Assembly: GCA_022495995.1 (NCBI GenBank)
Contig: JAFEMH010007523.1
Location: 1-64,000 of the forward strand
Reading direction: 5' to 3'
Length of the DNA: 64,000 nucleotides
DNA from: Adenophora triphylla var. japonica
Taxonomy: Eukaryota > Streptophyta > Magnoliopsida > Asterales > Campanulaceae
The notes below the pieces were generated by a model. It was not told the origin of the DNA. It worked only from the letters and a program-made list of their open reading frames with translations, and ran no database searches. The first letter of the stretch is position 1. Each line of letters begins with the position of its first letter. Shown here piece by piece: positions 22,423 to 35,611 of this stretch. Both the position numbers and the translations under genes were made by a program.

Positions 22423-23813
22423 TGTTGGTGTAATGCCCTAGGCTTTAGTTATGTTTAACTGAAAACCATTATGTATCATCTTTATCGTTTATGTTTATTA
22501 TTTGATTATTATATAGTTTGCATATTTATTGTAATAATCTCCGTCCCTAATTATTAAGAGAATAATTAGTATAATTGTCAATGGATAATCATATGATGAT
22601 TATATGCATAGAGATGCACATTGAAATTATGGGTACTTGTTAGAGAACAAGTGATCGGACTTGACCCGTATGAGATTTATGTCATGGTCAAATGTCATAA
22701 TTAAATCTCATATGGTCACTTCATTTAGTCCCTAGACCTGAGATTATCATGACCTTACATATGATGACAGTTATGTTTGATTTTCGTCAAACAGTATCTT
22801 AACACGATATCTATAAAGGCTATCTTTGGCATGATCAGATTCATGATGGGAAGGATGATAAGTCAAGATGGAATTTGTCCTCGAAAGAGAGATGTTTTGC
22901 TTGGGCCCCTCGATGAGTGATAATGATGAAAGCGTGTGGCCACACCCCAATATGATTGGACTATCATTATACTCAAGATCGAGAAAGCATTGAACAAATA
23001 CAAGTTGACGTGGACCATGACTTGTGTTCAATATAACATCGTGAGACAAAGGGAGAAATGGAAGTGTTCCATTGGAAACGTGAACTCTTACGTTGTGTTA
23101 TTTGGGTAGACGTAATGGCTTGCTAGAGTCCGCTTATGTCTTATGAGGGTCGATATGATCGGACTCATTGCCAACATAATACAATCCTATTGGGTCACAC
23201 ACAAATAGAATGAATTGGTTGAACAAAAGGAAGAATGATTGAAAGTTTCTCAGAATCGGCTAAGTATGTCACGCGACATAACTAGCCACTGGCTAAATAT
23301 GTCACGCGACATAACTAGCCACCAGACGTGGATTGACAACCTGGCCTCCTAATTCGATTAGGAAACATATTAATGCTAATGTAGTATAAATATGAGAGGT
23401 CTGTCAACCCTAATGGTCTAGCCGAATTTTTCAATAGAAATTCACAATCAAAAGTCCTCTCAATATTCTTCCATAAGTTTTAGGAATCTAGCAATTCCCA
23501 ACCCGAGAATCGTTCTCGACATTCATATTTGTGTGGATTACCAAAAGAGGGTCTTAATTTTGTTCAAACAAATCAAAGACCTAGAGTTCAAATCTGAAGA
23601 TCCAAAGGAGTTGAAGATTCGAAGATTTGAAGATCAAAAGTTTGTGATTACGAATCACATAATTATCCGTTCGATAGCTCAAGACCGGAAAGCAATTTAG
23701 GTTGGTAAATTCTATCTCATAGCAATTCAATTTAATTGTATAGAACGGATCTTAGGGCTTGGGTTTTGTGTTAATTTTATGCTTAATTCCGCTGCGCATG
23801 AATCCATAAAACC

Positions 23814-23818
<5 letters not shown>
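22423..23818 (+). mobile_element. Copia 3' LTR (1,396 bp)
   Basis: Begins TGTTGGTGTAATGCCC right after the polypurine tract and ends AAACCCAACA, giving the inverted ends TGTTGG/CCAACA. It contains a TATA box at 23,385 and a tandem pair of about 37 bp around 23,262-23,332 (GGCTAA-TATGTCACGCGACATAACTAGCCAC, cited in parts). The sequence after it is a TA-rich microsatellite, so a 5-bp target duplication cannot be judged. Confidence 0.9.
23385..23392 (+). promoter_or_regulatory. TATA box in copia LTR
   Basis: TATAAATA followed by GAGAGG, about 960 bp into the LTR. Likely core promoter. Confidence 0.6.
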
Positions 23819-23880
<62 letters not shown>

Positions 23881-23923
23881 CATATATACATATATACATG
23901 TATATATGTATATATACATGTAT
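23815..23923. repeat. (TA)n microsatellite, left flank of the CACTA element
   Basis: About 100 bp of TA repeats with TG/CA interruptions. A matching (TA)n tract lies at 35,915-35,973 on the other side of the CACTA element, so the element split one microsatellite. Confidence 0.95.
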
Positions 23924-23939
23924 CACTACAAGAAACAGG

Positions 23940-24440
23940 CTTATTTACGGCGGTTAAAATCCGCCGTAAATAATACGCGCCCCGCCGTATATAGTATTTA
24001 CGGCAGACTAGCCGCCGTAAATAGATCCCCGTATAAATCATCGCCGTATATACTATATACGGCGGGACAACCGCCGTATATAGTATATACGGCGGATATA
24101 CCACCGCCGTATATAAATGGAATACATACGTATAAAATGGCGTATTTGAGTGATCTTTATACGGCGGAATGTGTAACCGCCGTAAATAAGAGACGAGTCG
24201 TCCGCTCCGTGACGAGTCGTCCTGGCCGCACCCCCACTGTGTTCCCTCGTCCGAACGAGTCGTCCATGGCCATTTTATACGGCGGTCACTATATCCGCCG
24301 TAAATAACTAAATAGGGACGACTCGTCCAAAATGGCACGAGTCGTCCCATTTACACCCCTACCGGTTCCCTCGTCCCCCTTTAGGCACGAGTCGTCCCCT
24401 AGGTTTATACGGCGGATTTAGTCACCGCCGTAAATAATCC
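23940..24440. repeat. Left subterminal repeat array of the CACTA element
   Basis: At least ten copies, in both orientations, of a core ACGGCGG/CCGCCGT flanked by TATA or TTTA, several as inverted pairs. In En/Spm elements such subterminal motifs bind TNPA and are needed for transposition; that role is inferred here. Confidence 0.9.
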
Positions 24441-24679
24441 TATTTTTTTTTTTTCCCAAACTTTGTATAATTCATTTTCCCCAAAACTACGTTCACAAAA
24501 ACCAAATTCAACCTGTACACACACAATATAACCAAAAATACACAAATGCAATCAATATTTACAATCTACATATTAACACAATTAATGTTGAATGTATCCG
24601 GACATAATAACCATTATACAAAAAAGTTATTAGTTGTTGAATGTATCCAAAATACACAATGTCTAAAATCCACGAACAC

Positions 24680-26220
24680 CTATTCATTACCGTCATTTCC
24701 ACGTCGTTCCATCCAACAACGTTTCAATTCATCAATTTGTTGTTGTAACTTAAGGCGTTCCTCCTCATTTTTTCGGCGTTCCTCCTCAAGTTGTCTTTCA
24801 AAATCTGCTCTGACCCCCGCCACCGCCTCCGCTACAGCTGTCTGAGAAGGTTGGGATTTACCAAACACCTTAGTTTTGTTCAGACCGCCTCCCATACATC
24901 GAACTCTCCCATGGTCATCAGAGCCAAACATACCAACAAAAATGTTTTCACGCGCCGCGGGAGAGTCTTGTTGCTCCTCTGGCAGCTCCCCAACTGCATC
25001 ATTAAGCGTTTGCTGTAACAAAAATAACATGTTCAATATAAATGTTTTAACTTTAATTAATATTATGAAAATGAAGTTAGAAATGAAAAAAGTATTCTAT
25101 AGAATAACAAAACTGAAACAGAAAAGGTTGAAACTTTAACTTACAATCATTTGAGTGGTTTCTTGATCTGCGGGTGTTTTGCCCGTGCGCGTATGTATGA
25201 AAACGCTTAAGCGATCAGTTGGTAATCCCTTGTCGCCTCTCTACAATTTATAATAGAATCATTTGACAAAAAAAATATATTTATATACGATACAAAAAGA
25301 AACATTAATTGAATTGACAACTGAGAACTAAATTGAACGATGACAAACCTCTTTGATGACTTTGGGATGGGACGTTTTTCCGGTCCTATTCAGGCACGAT
25401 TGTTTTTCTCGATTCACTTTATTTGTTTCGATATTTCCTGGAAAAAAAAAAAAAGATAATATTAGTATTAATTTGACTACTTATATAAGACATTCACGAT
25501 AATAGATTGAGATTAATTTGAAATATACCCGAGCCTTGGGCGTACCCCACATCGCAACAAGTGCAGCCCATTGATCCGCAACGCACCCACGGGGTGGGTG
25601 AGCCAATGCGTCTTCGTCAGATTCATACATCTTATAATGCTGTTTCAACTGAGTAATAATATTCATAACTGAGTCAATATTCATAACAAAGTCATAACTG
25701 AGTAATTAATATTCATAACTATATAATACTTATTATATGCTTGTCTCACATTGTATTTCCAAATACGCCACGCTTTAGCGAGAGAAAGAGCCATAACCGG
25801 GAAATACTCCTGAGGAGCATTTGTATTTTCCTATATACACAATTCAACAAAAAAAAAAAAAAAACAATTGTTAGAGAATCATAAGACTTTTGACTACGTA
25901 CTAGAGATTTATGTAAGAAATATGGATTACAACTTACCGTAACGTCATTCCATACGTTATTTATGCACTCGTGGTTCATCTCGAGACCACTCATTAGTTA
26001 ATGGGAAATGTTCCCCATTTTTAGCAAAAATTCCTATCTCGAGTAGCTAATTGTGCCATTTCCCCACCAACCGGTTGACCATAATTATTCCATATTATGA
26101 TCAATCTCTCTTTACCCCATTTGGCGGTTGATTTTGCCAACCCTCTTCCTTTAGGGTTAGAGCCCCGACTGGTAATAAATTTTTCCTTCGAGGCATATCT
26201 CGTCATATGACAATTCAATT
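24680..26220 (-). pseudogene. tnpA-like protein gene of CACTA (Transposase_24 / Ptta-En/Spm family), multi-exon
   Basis: Minus strand, at least five exons. Exon at 26,218-25,938 reads SRGSNPKGRGLAK, then NNYGQPVG, then (shifted) EMNHECINNVWNDVT before a GTAAG donor. Exon at about 25,828-25,756 reads NTNAPQEYFPVMALSLAKAW. Exon at about 25,685-25,530 reads PRGCVADQWAALVAMWGTPK. A later exon at about 25,245-25,150 has TRTGKTPADQETTQMI. The last exon (25,036-24,680) has GSDDHGRVRCMGGGLNKTKV and a coiled-coil-like tail rich in E, R, K and L. This is the usual layout of the second En/Spm-type protein, a DNA-binding partner of the transposase. Called a pseudogene only because frame changes are suspected in the first exon; it may be near intact. 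Confidence 0.75.
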
Positions 26221-26239
26221 ATAGCACAAGAATTGGATA

Positions 26240-28500
26240 AACCAAGTAAAGGACCCAAAAACAATCTTATAATATATGTATAAGACCTATAAATTTATTA
26301 TAGGTCTTATGTATCATGTATAAGACCATATATTGGTCTTATAAATGGCCTTATAGAACAACAATGCTTCCAATATACAATTGTAATACTACAAGTCATA
26401 AATGAGTTGTAAATTTATATAGGTATAAGACCTATAATATAATATACATACATATAGGAGACTTATAACAAGGTAGATATAGAAGTAGCAACAACAACAA
26501 AACAAAGAAGAATAACAACAACAACAAAACAAAGAAGAATAAACAATAAAAACAAAGAAGAAGAACAACAAAACAAAGAACAACAACAAAACAAAGAAGA
26601 ACAACAACAACAAAACAAAGAAGAATAACAATAACAACAAAGAAGAAGAATAACAATAACAACAAAGAAGAAAGAATAACAAAACAAAGAACAACAAAGA
26701 ATAGAACAAAGAACAACAACAAATGTAAACAAAGAACAGAACAACAACAATAAGAACATCAACAGAACAAACAATTTTTTAAAGAAAATGATACCTGTGC
26801 GTGGGATTGTTAGACCACAATTTATCCCAAGCCCCGGTTAGGAGCGATACAGAAGGTTAATGGTTTCCACCTATATACCAAGTATCGTTTTCATTAAAAA
26901 AAAAAAACAAAAGTTTTAAATCCCCTTTTAGTGTTAAAAGAAGAAACAATAATAAAATTTAGAAAAGGAAAAGAAGAAGAAGAAAAAGTGATAATGCATT
27001 ATTCTTGATCTAATGTACATTGATATACTCAAAAGACTCTTCGCAAAGACGCCTTCAACTGAACTTCCTAGGACCCATGACACATGAGCATAAACATGGA
27101 CACTACTAGGTTCTTGTTTATGACTAAGGAAATTATATTAACTACGAAAAGTATCACCCCAATTCTTAATATATTCACTTGACTATGATGCACAACAACA
27201 AGAATGATGACTCTCGAATTGAGTCACAAAAAGTAAGATACTAAAGAAAATTACATAAATCAATAGTAACCTAACCATATAAAAGTAGTGCAATAATATC
27301 AGATGAGTTACAAAACTACCATGAAAAGCAAGTCACATGAGTTTTAAGTGCAGATATGGTGCATATACATGCTTACATAGCAAAAGAGAATGCAATCAGT
27401 TTTAATCCATATTGAAAGAAACAAGAAATGTTTGTATTCAAAGGCACAAGCTCATAACCAAGACTGATGAGAAACCCAGTGGTCAAGTAGAAGAATATAG
27501 GGTAAAGTACACCAATAATACATGCTTAGGTTAAAGAATGCCAGCTTTGTCTGATCAAAGGGGCTCTTAAATTGGGACGGAGGGAATGTAGTTTTTTTGT
27601 TTTTGTTTTTTTTGTAAAAATGGAGTATATTCATGCCCACATACGTCATCGACATGAAGAGTATACCATAGGTAAGTAGGTACCACTTCTTGTATAAGGG
27701 ATATATTAGCATCAAATAAAACATATTGTGACTTTTTAAAATGCAATCAGCAACCCCTAAAAGGGACACCCAAAAGGGAAACAAGTAACCAATAGTATGG
27801 GACGGAGGGAGTATTCATAACTGCCTAATGATTACATTATATCATTGCAAGTGCAGATTAAAACTTGATACAACAAAGGTTAATTTAGTAACTCACTAGA
27901 ATTTGATTTATAAGGGAAAAATAACAAATTGCATTCACGAGCACATGTACAGAACCAAATCTACATTTCTTTTGCTCTATAAATAATACTTTTGGAAGCG
28001 GGAAGGGGGAACAACAAACATGACATTACTTGGGCTCCTGCGGTTGTGGACACATTTGTTATATGTCACATTTAACAAAAAACAAATACCAAATCGGTGG
28101 GAAGCGGGGCGGGGAACAACAACCACAAGGAACAAAATAGTACGGGGGCCGGGCTCATGCAGTACCAAATCGGTGGGGAAGCGAGGCTGGACATTCCAAA
28201 GTAAAAGGAGTACCCGGAGAAGCAGATGACGGAGGTAGAAAGTAAGAGCCGCCGCAACAAGATCCTCGTAGGAAATAAGAGTTTGATCAAAAGAAGCGTA
28301 ACAAATACATATTACAATTAACAATATTAATATTCAATCCAACCATACAAAATAACAAGTTTGATTGAAATATGAAACATAAGTAATAACATTGTCTTAG
28401 TAATAGTAAGCAAATAAGATCGAAACAAATACATATTACAATTAACAATATTAATATTCAACCATACAAAATAACAAGTTTGATTGAAACATGAAACATT
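26240..28500. other. CACTA internal spacer, no supported gene
   Basis: Noncoding. 26,270-26,440 has short inverted copies of ATAAGACC/GGTCTTAT. Two direct GGGACGGAGGGA ends (about 27,574-27,585 and 27,801-27,812) look like right termini of Stowaway-type MITEs. 28,300-28,510 is AT-rich repeat sequence that recurs at 30,000-30,190. Confidence 0.6.
26485..26770. repeat. (AAC/AAG)n-rich low-complexity tract
   Basis: About 290 bp of AACAACAACAAAACAAAGAA-type repeats. The Leu/Phe-rich minus-strand ORFs here are artefacts of this composition. Confidence 0.95.
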
Positions 28501-28512
28501 AATAATAACATC
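28305..28512. repeat. AT-rich direct repeat, left copy
   Basis: Contains two tandem copies of a unit of about 125 bp with ACAATATTAATATTCAA, ATAACAAGTTTGATTGAAA and TAATAACATTGTCTTAGTAA. The same unit recurs twice at 30,003-30,190. Confidence 0.85.
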
Positions 28513-29850
28513 ACAATAATAACATCACCGATGAGAGCCGAGGTTTGTCCCCGATAGTAGGTCTGACGGGAAGAACGCCTCGTGCACGAGCAGTGGCTCT
28601 CGAATGCATCATAGTCAAATAATCCTCTGAAACCGGCTCGTAACTCCGGGCTCGTCTCGCATCGCCCAAGCCTCCAAATGCGTATACCGGGCTCCCAAAA
28701 TGGCAGCTTTCATCTTCCAACCCCTCAAAACGATCTTGCACCTCCCCCATCTAGCATCCTCTAAAGTCTCGTCGACTCGTTCCCGAGCGATAACCTCCCC
28801 CATCTAGCATCCTCCAAAGCATGTCGGCTCGCTCCCGAGCGATCCTTGATCGCTCCCGCTCCTCCAAAATGCCCTCATGGTATCCCACCGATCAAAAGAA
28901 CCCCGCCGGCTCGGTTCTCGTCTCCTCCCCGACCACCCCGTCTCTCCCGATCCTCCTCTTCCCCGCTCCTCATCATCCTCCTCATCAACGGATCCATTTG
29001 ATCATCAACACCGGCATACGCCAATGCCTCGGCTTGTTCACCACTCTAAACGTGGCCCCTACCCCGCAACGGACCGTCCTCCCGGGAGTACCATATTCAA
29101 ATAATAAAGACCTCGTTGTCCGTCGCCCTCCGGTCCCTCACAAACTTGTCATACCGCACTAGCGCCTACGTAATAAAAACTCGTGCCCCCATCAATCTCA
29201 TCGCCTCGGGTTTTCGTTCACCCACACAAGCTTGAGCAATCAATGTGATCATCCCCCTATTGATATGTTTCCCTTTTGGTAAGGGCAAATGCCTCACATC
29301 TCCGAACAAAAATATCAACCCAATCAGAATCACCCGAAAACTCCTCAACCCCGTTCGCAAAAGGTTTACCATAGCCACATTCAATTGAGCGGGCTCTCCG
29401 TTTGCCAACCAAGACATAGATAGACCTCTCGTAAAATAATTTCCAAGCCGGTGAGAAAGAGAGGAAGCCCTAAGGTATTTTTTTTGCAGGGCAATCCTGT
29501 GAGCTCCGAAAAGAAAAACAAGTCCCCCATCGACTCGACCCAGCTTCCTCTCTACCGATCAACCCCAAAGATTTGCCTCAACTCATCATAATCCACTCGA
29601 TAGGCTTCATCATTCATATGAAACCGAATAGTATTTTCTTGTGACCCCGGCCTACCTCCAAAGTTGAAAGGAACTCAAGTGAATATCTCAAATACGTAGA
29701 TGGAGTCTTCCCCAGAAATTACCTAACCCGGCTTGCGTCATCAATTCTCGTTACTAACGTCTCTAAACCCAAATCCCTCAACACCGGCAAATGAAGGAAA
29801 GTGGTGACTTGAAATTTCCTACCCTCCAAATTCCGCCATTTTTTCTTTTC
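28512..29850 (-). pseudogene. Retrotransposon ORF fragment captured inside the CACTA element
   Basis: GC-richer than its surroundings and bracketed by AT-rich direct repeats. On the minus strand, broken frames read LRDLGLETLVTRIDDASR (about 29,790-29,735), TYLRYSLEFLSTLEVGRG (about 29,700-29,647), MSWLANGEPAQLNVAMVNLL (29,417-29,358) and ALVRYDKFVRDRRATDNEV in pieces. This wording resembles Athila/gypsy-type ORFs (TYK-LTLEFLSSL, then LSWLAN- and VNL- blocks). It is a fragment with many frameshifts and has no role in CACTA biology that I can see. Confidence 0.5.
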
Positions 29851-30002
29851 GAGCGGCGGTCAATTGGGTCAATCCCATATACGGATCATTTGGGACTACG
29901 GGCGGCGGGTTTTGTCTACCCCTCTTGTTGCTACCCTCTCTCTCTCCTTAGGAGGCATATTTTCAACACAAAAACCACCTATACATAAGACGGAGAGACA
30001 CA

Positions 30003-30193
30003 AATTTTAGTAATAACATTGTCTTAGTAAATAGTAAGCAAATAAGACCTAAACAAATACATATTATATAGAAGTAACAATATTAATATTCAACCATACA
30101 AAAATAACAAGTTTGATTGAAACATGAAACTTAAGTAATAACATTGTCTTAGTAAATAGTAAGCAAATAAGATCTAAACAAATACTACTCAAA
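30003..30193. repeat. AT-rich direct repeat, right copy
   Basis: Two tandem copies of the unit also present at 28,305-28,512. It begins directly after the tnp2 stop, so it is probably tnp2 3' UTR that was duplicated. Confidence 0.85.
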
Positions 30194-33100
30194 CTAATCA
30201 TCATCATTATCGGCCATATCAACATCATCATTATCGGACATATCAACATCTAGGTCATTGATATTAGTAGTTTCAATCTCGACCCCATCAACTCCCTCTC
30301 GCACCCACGATGCTTCTTCGTTAGCAACATTTTCATCCATTTTGTGAGCAAAATGGTACCAATTGTGCAATCGAATTTGCAACTTGTTTATCATCATTTG
30401 AATATATGTCAAAACTATCTCTTGGCGTAATCCTCATCACAACTTTCCAATCACTTTCTATAGGATCTTTAACATACCAAACTTGCTCGGCTTGAGATGC
30501 TAATATGAATGGTTCATCACCAACTCGATTATCCTTATACAACTTGTGATTGAAGTTTACAAGAGTAAATTTTTGCTCATCTTCCATCTTGCCTCGTCCG
30601 GTTATCAACCCAATCACATTTAAACAATACAAATCTTATTGAGTTGCTATAACGAATTTCAAGGATCTCAATCAACTCCCGTAGAAGTTAACATCCCCTA
30701 CAATGGGATTATTATCCTTTCGGCTTGCAAAACTTGTCACACTTCGCATTCAAAGATGACTCCACTATTTTGAGTTTTCCTCCGTCTATCGACATCCTTC
30801 ACTCGAAATCGAAAACCATTTATTATATAAGACTTATACCGCCTCGCATCCATATGAGGACCCAATGCAAGACTCGTAATTCTTTCGGGCACTACATCTT
30901 TCGTCGTGCATACCTTTTATAAAAAACAAAATTTAATAAGAAAATATTTAAAACGATAAATTGAAACTATTATATGAAGGTGGTTTCATACTTACATAAT
31001 CCTTAAACCAGCTAACAAACTTATCATTATGTTCTTTCTCTATAAGATGTCGTTGATTACGAGGTAATGTCTCCCTCAAATGTACACGATGCATTCTGAG
31101 CAGATCGAAAATATGAATTAAGTATTAATTTGAAATATAAAAGATATAAGGAATGTAAGCCTCGTGTAAGGAATCACTTACTCTAGGTATTGTTCAACAT
31201 CTTCAGTATTGAAAAGCACATATCTATGCGCTTGTACTCGTGTGATGTAATCAAGGGTAATTACCTCTTCTTTTCCTACAAAGCGGCCTAACTCATCACC
31301 TTCATCATCATTTCTTCTAGGACGATTGGACTTTGTCTCAATGTCATCCAAATATTGCGTACAAAAAGTCATGCATTCTTCAGCCACAATTGCCTTAGCT
31401 ATGGGATGGGCTCGATTTCGAACATATAATTTTAATGTAAGTAGAAACCTACAAAAACATTTACTTATGCTAAAGCAGATGTAAAAAGGAATTTAACTTT
31501 TTTCAAAGTAAATTTAATATGGATGTACCTCTCTACCGGATACATCCAACGAAATTGTATTGGGCTTGCTAGCAAGGCATCCTCGGCTAAATGCACCGGC
31601 AAGTGCTCCATAACATCAAAGAAAGCTGGTGGGAATATTTTTTCGAGAGCACATAGTGTGACAAATGCATCCGATCTTGTATCTTTTCGAGATCGCCAGT
31701 GTATTCACCTTTGAGGATAATTGCCTAAAGAAATTTGCCAACTCAATGATGGCTTTTACAATGTAAGTAGGCAACGCTTTTCGAAGCCTAAAGTGGAGTA
31801 GTTGTTGGAGCAAAATATGACTATCATGGCTCTTAAGACCCCAAATAGCTCTTTCCTCTAGATGTACACAACGAGATATGTTTGACGAGTAGCCATCGTG
31901 ACTTTGACTCCCTTTAGAACTTTCAAGAATGTGTCTTTATGCTTCTTACTCATTGTAAACCGAGCCTGAGGCATAATATCTTCGCTGATGGAAGCTTTTG
32001 TAGATGCAATGGTTTCCGAATGTTCATCACTTTTAGGTCTTTTCTTGCTTTATCATTATCTTTTGATTTCCCGCAGTACCTAGCAAGAGTATGTAGCACA
32101 TTATCACACACATTTTTTTCAATGTGCATAACATCAAGATTATGACGAACATGATTATTTGCCCAATAAGGCAACTCAAAGAAGATACTCCTCTTTTTCC
32201 AATTGTGACACAACTTAGGAACCTTTCTTTTCTCCAACTTGGCTTGTTGCTTCTCACCCTCTTCTCTTTTCCTCTTTTTAATAACATCTTCTATTTTATA
32301 CTGCTTCCATATTTTCAACTTGTTTAAGCAATTTTGTTCCAAACAATAACTTGGGCTTATCTCTCACTTCATGAGTACCATCAAAAGAGCCTTTATCCTT
32401 ACGAAAAGCATGACTCCTAGCAAGAAGCGTCGATGACCAATATAACAATACTTGCCACCATGATCCAACCATCGTGCTTGAGGTCTCACATTGCAACAAG
32501 TGGCAAGCATATTCACCTTTAGTGCTCCATCCAGATAACATTGCATATGCAGGAAAGTCATTTATTGTCCATAATAGTGAAGCTCGTAAAGTAAACAACT
32601 CGTTCCTTGATGCATCATAAGTTGATTTACCATCTTCCCACAATTCCTTCAACTCATCAATTAACGGTTGGAGATACACATCTATCTTGTTGCCCGGCCC
32701 TTTTGGGCCTCGAGTAAGCACCGACAAGAAGAAATACGGGCCGTTTCATGCATAACCAAGGTGGAAGATTGTATGGCATAAGCACAACCGGCCAAGTACC
32801 GCGAGATATAGTCATTGTTCAAAGGATTAAATCCGTCGATGCTAATCCCAATCTAACATTTCGAATTTCACTTGAAAATAATGGATAACGTTCATCGAAT
32901 TCCTTCCACGCACGAGAGTCTCAGGATGCCTCAAAGACACCATCGTCTATTCTTTTCTCGCATGCCATCTCATGAGTGTCGCGGTCTTAGATGACCAATA
33001 CAACCTTTGCAACCTTGGCTTTAAGGGAAAATACCATACTTTCTTCATCGCTACCTGCTTGGGAAGTTTATTCTTGCCACTTGTTTCCGCACCTTCACCG

Positions 33101-33856
33101 CTACCCCCTTCTTCTTGTTGCTTATATCTAGAGGCTCCACAAATTTCACATTTAGTAAGTTTTTCGCTCATTTCGAAACAACATACAATGATTAATGCAC
33201 GCGTCCCACGTTTTATAACTAAAACCCAAATCCGCTGTCATCTTGTATGCCTCACGATAGGAACTTGGCACTTTCGCCGACCTGAGGCAATGCCCTAATG
33301 AAAATTTTTAATAAAGAAGTAAATCCCTTATCGGTCACTCGATAATTAGCCTTCCAGTGCATAAGTTCTACAATAAATGAGAGTACTTTAAACTTATCAC
33401 ACCCTTCCCACAATGCTTGATCAGCATCTCTCAAAAGTCTAAGAAACTTTGCGGTGGATGCATCTCGATTGTACGATTTCTTCAATTCCCGGCTGGTTAC
33501 TATCCCAAGATACCCATCCCTTCATGTACCATTCGCCTCATACAATCTTGCACGCCCAATTCAATTTCAATGCCATCTTCAGTTGTCCTATCATTATTAT
33601 CATTCTTACGCGCCGAAATGTACTCTTCCCCGTGCCTAATCCAATTCTTGTAATCTTTTTGAAATCCCACAGCAATACAATGTGATCTCACGGTTGCACG
33701 GTCTTCTTGGTAACGATTTGCGCATTTTTTACAAGGACAATATATTTCTTTAACACCAACAGACTTTTTTGAGAATGCAAAATCGAGAAAGTTGTCAACC
33801 CTGCATAAATACTCATTTGAAATTCGATTATCCAAATCAATCCAACTTTTGTCCAT
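30194..33856 (-). pseudogene. tnp2 transposase of the CACTA element (TNPD-like)
   Basis: Domains in order on the minus strand. Transposase-associated N-terminus MDKSWIDLDNRISNEYL (33,856) with CPCKKCANRY. A WSDKSF-like block (YRVTDKGFTSLLKI, about 33,342-33,301) and KCEICGASRYKQ (33,150-33,115). PLKPRLQRLYWSSKTATLMR leads into the tnp2 core: VVLMPYNLPPW, RGPKGPGNKIDVYLQPLIDE (32,712-32,653), LLWTINDFPAYAMLSGWSTK (32,583-32,524), FFELPYWANNHVRHNLDVMH and IEKNVCDNVL. Then a DUF4218-like ECMTFCTQYLDDIETKSNRP and a DUF4216-like EPFILASQAEQVWYVKDP. The acidic end is WVREGVDGV... then DDD. It would cut the CACTA ends. Frame changes near 32,950-32,720, 31,950 and 30,940-30,640 may partly be introns. 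Confidence 0.9.
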
Positions 33857-33859
33857 ATA

Positions 33860-35610
33860 TGACTTGACTTGATATTTTTAACGTTAAAATACAACCTATA
33901 TATAAGACCGAGAGACACAAAGTTTAGAATAAAAATAAACTCATAAACAAGCATAGTCTAAATATGTACAACTTTTGGCTCGATATAGATAATATACATT
34001 GTTGGAGCCTAGCCTATTAGTCGAATTTGGGCCCATGATATAGTATAACCCTATTACAACATTCATTCGCCTCATGTTAATCTAGTTGGTTCTTTGAGTT
34101 TTATGTTTGTCAAGTTGTTTTCACCCCCCGCCCCCCTCTTTCTCTTGCTATGTACCAGAACAATCCTTGACTATGTTCTAAATTATACTATAATTTTTCT
34201 ATTTAATCTTTATTTAAATTTTGGACTTATATGTTAATCTGTAATTGTAATTGGATCTGCCTCGGCAATGGATTTCTCAAGTTAATATGCACATATCCTA
34301 TAGATTAGATACTTTCCGCCGAATGAGTGGCATATTCTCCAAAAGGAGTGTTTGATTTTTATCTTTCGGACAAGTTTTTCCCGGTACTCGGTGGGAGGAT
34401 ATTATTGATTTTTTCCTATATCCAAATAGCTTTCTAGAATCAAGATACATTGATTTGGCAATTGTATGCGAGATGGATGGAAAGGAAAGAGCCTTTCTAG
34501 CTTCATAGGGAAATATCCCAAATCTCTTTTCTCGCTTTTTATTTTCAAAATTCATCCCAAATAATTATTTAAATGCATATTCTCGTAGTCTACTTTAGTT
34601 AACGTTAAGAAGGTGACTCGTGGGAAGCTCAAAGTTGTAGATGATATATAATATTGTGATTGGATACTAGACTATGACTCTGCCAACAAAACGCGCTAGG
34701 AGGGTTGAAAGAGTTGATCTGGAGTTATAGTTACCAATTACCAGAAATTGTTCACAATCAATCAGACAAAGATTCTACTTGCACTGGAGTCCTAACAAAA
34801 TGTTCTCAAGCAAAATCAATTTTTCCTACCAATTCTTTCTTATTAGGGGGTATGGAAGCCAAAAGTTAAAGTCCAACATTTCAAACCAATCAACCGATTG
34901 CCCAGGCTTATTCATAACAAGAATTAATTCTTTAAGATCCTCATTTCAGCTCCAACATCTATCAAGCATATCTCGTAAGTACTAATGTACTCGCATTTGC
35001 AGCTACAGGATCTATATGACATACCAAAACAACGAATAATAACTCCCGCCTATAGCCGAACAACATAAACCAAAAAGAATTTCACAAATCCCCTGAAAGG
35101 CCTAACTTTCTGTATCAGTATCGAATGTGATTATCTTCAACGTAATATAAGATCAAAGCTTATTTTATCATGCACCAAATACTTAGTAAGTAATACCAAC
35201 AACAACAACAACAACAACAACAACATCAACAATAACTCACAACACCCGGAACAAAAAAAATACAGAAATTAAAAGTAAATTAGAAAAGGGGAAAGAAATG
35301 TATACCTGATTGTTGTTGATTGAAGAAATCAAAGCTCAATTTCCCAGGCTGGAGGAGAAAGAGAGACTGAGATACGCGAGGAGAGAAAGAGAGACTGAGT
35401 AAGTAAGACCAAGACCAAGAACAATAAAAACCAAAAAATTAAAAGTAAATACTAACCTGCTGATTTGGAGGAGAGAAAGAGATCTTCGTTCGTGCCCTAG
35501 CTATGGAGATCTTCGTTCGTGCCCTAGCTGCTGCTGCTGCTATGGAGGAGAGAAAGAGAGGGAGAGATACCGCGAAACTGAATAGGAAATTTTGGCTTCC
35601 CGGTATTTAA
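33860..35610. other. CACTA tnp2 upstream region
   Basis: No supported coding sequence. It holds a (CAA)n tract at 35,190-35,226. A duplicated GATCTTCGTTCGTGCCCTAG (about 35,481-35,500 and 35,509-35,528) and a CTG repeat lie near the right end. Several GGTTAGT-like donors on the minus strand suggest noncoding leader exons of the transposase transcript. Confidence 0.5.
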
Positions 35611-35611
35611 T

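Larger units (their letters stand above)
18745..23818 (+). mobile_element. Ty1-copia retrotransposon, 5'-truncated
   Basis: The order gag, protease, integrase, RT, RNase H with integrase before RT is diagnostic of Ty1-copia. The element lacks a 5' LTR and primer binding site: its gag begins shortly after the gypsy LTR ends. The 3' LTR is complete with inverted TGTTGG/CCAACA ends. Every domain is broken by stops or frameshifts. Confidence 0.9.

Noticed and set aside
23727..24350. 207-codon minus-strand ORF with Tyr-Ile repeats
   Set aside because: It spans the (TA)n microsatellite and the CACTA subterminal repeats. Not coding.
26389..26774. Leu/Phe/Val-rich minus-strand ORFs resembling membrane proteins
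   Set aside because: Translation of an (AAC/AAG)n low-complexity tract.
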